Below, piece by piece: positions 6,141-8,565 of a DNA stretch of 8,565 bases. Both the position numbers and the translations under genes were made by a program. The stretch lies in the NCBI GenBank assembly GCA_019420405.1, contig JAHZHF010000125.1, positions 1-8,565 on the forward strand, read 5' to 3'. The notes below the pieces were generated by a model. That model ran no database searches. It worked only from the letters and a program-made list of their open reading frames with translations, and was not told the DNA's origin. This DNA is from Clostridiales bacterium (GTDB lineage Bacteria > Bacillota > Clostridia > Lachnospirales > Lachnospiraceae). Numbering within the stretch: position 1 is the first letter of the stretch; each line of letters starts with the position of its first letter.

Positions 6141-8565
6141 CCCTTTTTCAACATCGCACCTATATATTTCCCCGTATAGGAGTTTTCATTCTCCGCCACT
6201 TCCTCCGGCGTTCCGCAGGCCACTACAGTCCCCCCTCTGTCGCCGCCTTCCGGCCCGATATCAATAATATAATCAGCCGTTTTAATCACATCCAGATTGT
6301 GCTCGATCACAATCACTGTGTTTCCGTCGCCGGACAGACGACGCAGGATCTCCGTCAGTTTATGCACGTCCGCAAAATGTAGTCCTGTAGTCGGTTCATC
6401 CAGAATATACACCGTCTTCCCCGTACTCCGTTTGCTCAACTCGGCAGCCAGCTTGATTCTCTGCGCCTCTCCGCCCGAGAGTTCTGTTGACGGCTGGCCG
6501 AGGCGGATGTAGGAAAGTCCCACGTCGTAAAGAGTCTCCATCTTTCTCCGGATGCTCGGAACATGCTCAAAAAAGGCGCAAGCCTCCTCCACGGTCATAT
6601 TCAGCACATCGTAGATGCTCTTTCCCTTGTATTTCACTTCCAGCGTTTCCCTGTTATACCGCTTTCCGCCGCACACCTCGCAGGGCACGTACACATCCGG
6701 CAGGAAATGCATCTCAATCTTAAGGATTCCGTCTCCGGCACAGGCCTCGCACCGTCCGCCCTTCACATTGAAACTGAATCTGCCTTTCTTATATCCCCGT
6801 GCCTTCGCGTCCGGAGTCGAAGCAAAGAGATCCCTGATCAGGTCAAACACTCCGGTGTATGTGGCCGGATTAGACCGCGGCGTCCGCCCGATCGGGGACT
6901 GGTCGATGGCAATCACTTTATCCACCTGATCCAGCCCTTCAATCTTCCGGTGTTTTCCCGGAATTGTCCTGGCATGATTCAGATCATGGGCCAGCTTTTT
7001 ATACAGAATCTCATTGACAAGAGAGCTTTTCCCGGAACCGGACACCCCGGTTACACATGTCATCACGCCGAGAGGGAACGCTACGTTTATATTTTTCAGA
7101 TTGTTCTCCTGCGCTCCGATCACTTTCAGCCAGCCGGCCGGTTTCTTTCGCTCCTCCGGAACCGGAATCCGTATTCTTCCTGACAAGTATGCCCCTGTAA
7201 CAGAATTTTTATTTTTCATAATCTCTTCCGCATTTCCGACAGCGACTACTTCTCCTCCGTGTTCTCCCGCGCCGGGCCCGATATCCACAATATAATCTGC
7301 TGCAAGCATAGTGTCCTCGTCGTGCTCCACCACGATCAGAGTATTTCCCAGATCACGAAGATGTTTCAGCGTAGCCAGCAGCTTGTCATTATCCCTCTGG
7401 TGAAGCCCGATGCTCGGTTCGTCCAGAATATACGCAACCCCGACCAGCCCGGAGCCGATCTGCGTCGCCAGCCGGATTCTCTGTGCTTCGCCTCCCGAGA
7501 GACTCGCCGTAGCCCGGGCAAGGGTCAGATAATCCAGCCCCACGTCCATCAGGAACTGAATCCGCGCCCGGATCTCCTTTAATATCTGTCCTCCGATAAG
7601 CATCTGGTTCTCGCTCAGCTCCAGTTCCTCAAGGAAACTCTGCAGCTTCTCAATAGAAAGGGCCGTCAATTCCGCGATATTCTTATCTCCCACGGTCACA
7701 GCCAGAGCGCCCGGTTTCAGCCTCTGCCCGCCGCAGGCAGAACAGGGCGTAATATTCATGAAGGTCTCATACTCCGCTTTTACAGTCTCTGATCCCGTTT
7801 CTTTATATCTTCGCTCCACATTTTTGATCAGGCCCTCAAAAGCAACGTCATAAACTCCCTCTCCCCGCTGGCCTTTATAGAACACTTTCACCGACTTTCC
7901 ATTCGTTCCGTGAATCAGAATGTCGTGGATCTTCTTCGGATATTTTTCAAAAGGTGTATCCAGATCGAAATCATATTCCCTGCAGAGAGCTTCCAGAATC
8001 GCCCGGGTAAAGCTGCCCTTGTCCGTACAGGACTGCCAGCCCAGCACCGCGATCGCACCCTGGTTGATCGAAAGAGACGGGTTCGGGATCATCAGTTCCT
8101 CGGCGAATTCCATCTTATAGCCCAGCCCAAAGCAGCTCGGGCAGGCGCCGAACGGATTGTTGAAGGAAAAGCTTCTCGGTTCAATCTCCTCAATACTGAT
8201 CCCGCAGTCCGGACAGGAAAAGCTCTGACTGAAATTCATCGGTTCTCCGCCGATCACATCCACGACAAGAAGCCCCTCCGCCAGATGGAGAACACTCTCC
8301 ACCGAGTCGGTCAGCCTCTTCTCAATCCCCGGCTTAACCACGAGACGGTCTACGATAATCTCAATGTTATGCTTAATATTTTTATCCAGCGTAATCTCCT
8401 CGGACAGCTCGTACAGATTTCCGTCCGCCCGGACGCGCACATATCCGCTCTTCTTCGCACGCTCCAGAAGTTTCGCATGCGTTCCTTTCCTTCCTCTCAC
8501 CACAGGGGCAAGAAGCTGGATCTTTGTCCGCTCCGGCAGAGCCATGATCTGGTCCACCATCTGGT
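6137..8565 (-). CDS. uvrA: Excinuclease ABC subunit UvrA, 5' end outside the window
   Basis: UvrA is the ATPase dimer that finds bulky DNA lesions and loads UvrB in nucleotide excision repair. About 809 residues are present of a usual 940 or so; the N-terminal Walker A of the first ATPase lies beyond 8565. Numbered from the Met at 8560, visible elements are zinc-binding cysteines CPDCG/CPSC (116-143) and a PCSAC site (272-276), first signature LSGGEAQRIR (354-363), first Walker B YILDEPSIGLH (377-387), second Walker A GVSGSGKSS (505-513), the C-terminal zinc module RCEAC...PCEVC (603-630), second signature LSGGEAQR (694-701) and Walker B YILDEPTTGLH (718-728). The C-terminus is short (TGKYIGAMLKKG), without the longer tail seen in Bacillus, and its stop codon lies within the inverted repeat of the adjacent element. 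The gene looks intact and functional over the part seen. Confidence 0.97.
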   Translation of the reverse strand, partial: QMVDQIMALPERTKIQLLAPVVRGRKGTHAKLLERAKKSGYVRVRADGNLYELSEEITLDKNIKHNIEIIVDRLVVKPGIEKRLTDSVESVLHLAEGLLVVDVIGGEPMNFSQSFSCPDCGISIEEIEPRSFSFNNPFGACPSCFGLGYKMEFAEELMIPNPSLSINQGAIAVLGWQSCTDKGSFTRAILEALCREYDFDLDTPFEKYPKKIHDILIHGTNGKSVKVFYKGQRGEGVYDVAFEGLIKNVERRYKETGSETVKAEYETFMNITPCSACGGQRLKPGALAVTVGDKNIAELTALSIEKLQSFLEELELSENQMLIGGQILKEIRARIQFLMDVGLDYLTLARATASLSGGEAQRIRLATQIGSGLVGVAYILDEPSIGLHQRDNDKLLATLKHLRDLGNTLIVVEHDEDTMLAADYIVDIGPGAGEHGGEVVAVGNAEEIMKNKNSVTGAYLSGRIRIPVPEERKKPAGWLKVIGAQENNLKNINVAFPLGVMTCVTGVSGSGKSSLVNEILYKKLAHDLNHARTIPGKHRKIEGLDQVDKVIAIDQSPIGRTPRSNPATYTGVFDLIRDLFASTPDAKARGYKKGRFSFNVKGGRCEACAGDGILKIEMHFLPDVYVPCEVCGGKRYNRETLEVKYKGKSIYDVLNMTVEEACAFFEHVPSIRRKMETLYDVGLSYIRLGQPSTELSGGEAQRIKLAAELSKRSTGKTVYILDEPTTGLHFADVHKLTEILRRLSGDGNTVIVIEHNLDVIKTADYIIDIGPEGGDRGGTVVACGTPEEVAENENSYTGKYIGAMLKKG

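Noticed and set aside
6563..7582. Plus-strand open frames opposite uvrA
   Set aside because: They are antisense shadows of highly conserved UvrA coding sequence, without plausible start signals or protein-like composition.
1..8565. CRISPR arrays, tRNA or rRNA genes, transposases, prophage or toxin-antitoxin genes
   Set aside because: None was found on reading both strands; gene content is housekeeping apart from the short structured repeat.

Overview
The window is a Gram-positive, Clostridia-type chromosomal segment, most likely Lachnospiraceae. The grounds are a Firmicutes-type UvrA, an MreB/Mbl directly followed by recD2 and comF, and a cdaA (diadenylate cyclase) gene preceded by two lineage-restricted membrane proteins. 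GC content is roughly 50% by eye. Every convincing gene is on the minus strand, so transcription runs from high to low coordinates: uvrA (5' end outside the window) > mreB > recD2 > comF > small two-TM protein > polytopic membrane protein > cdaA (3' end outside the window).

Region by region. 8565-6137 holds most of uvrA, the excision-repair damage-recognition ATPase. 6136-5698 is a roughly 440-bp intergenic stretch. It holds a compact 119-bp structured repeat with 14-bp perfect terminal inverted repeats (its end contains the uvrA stop codon), then a promoter candidate with an A-rich UP-like tract, then a leader of about 270 nt with three hairpins before mreB. 5697-4708 is mreB, an actin-like cell-shape gene standing without mreC/mreD in view. 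4687-2418 is recD2, a superfamily 1B helicase gene with a frameshift near 2891 that separates the N-terminal and motor half from helicase motifs V/VI. 2436-1738 is comF, a phosphoribosyltransferase-fold protein; its zinc-finger coding extends upstream of any canonical start codon. 1753-1697 holds a promoter and a 5'-UTR hairpin that begin a new transcription unit overlapping the comF 3' end. 1668-1264 and 1267-227 are two uncharacterised membrane proteins with a 4-nt overlap, and 193-1 is the beginning of cdaA.

Functionally the segment is mostly housekeeping: DNA repair (uvrA, recD2), cell shape (mreB), DNA-uptake-related comF, and c-di-AMP signalling (cdaA). I see no defence system, prophage, CRISPR array or biosynthetic cluster. 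The points most worth a second look are the 119-bp multi-branched repeat, the frameshift in recD2 and the missing start of comF, the structured mreB leader, and the two unknown membrane proteins that lie in an apparent operon with cdaA.
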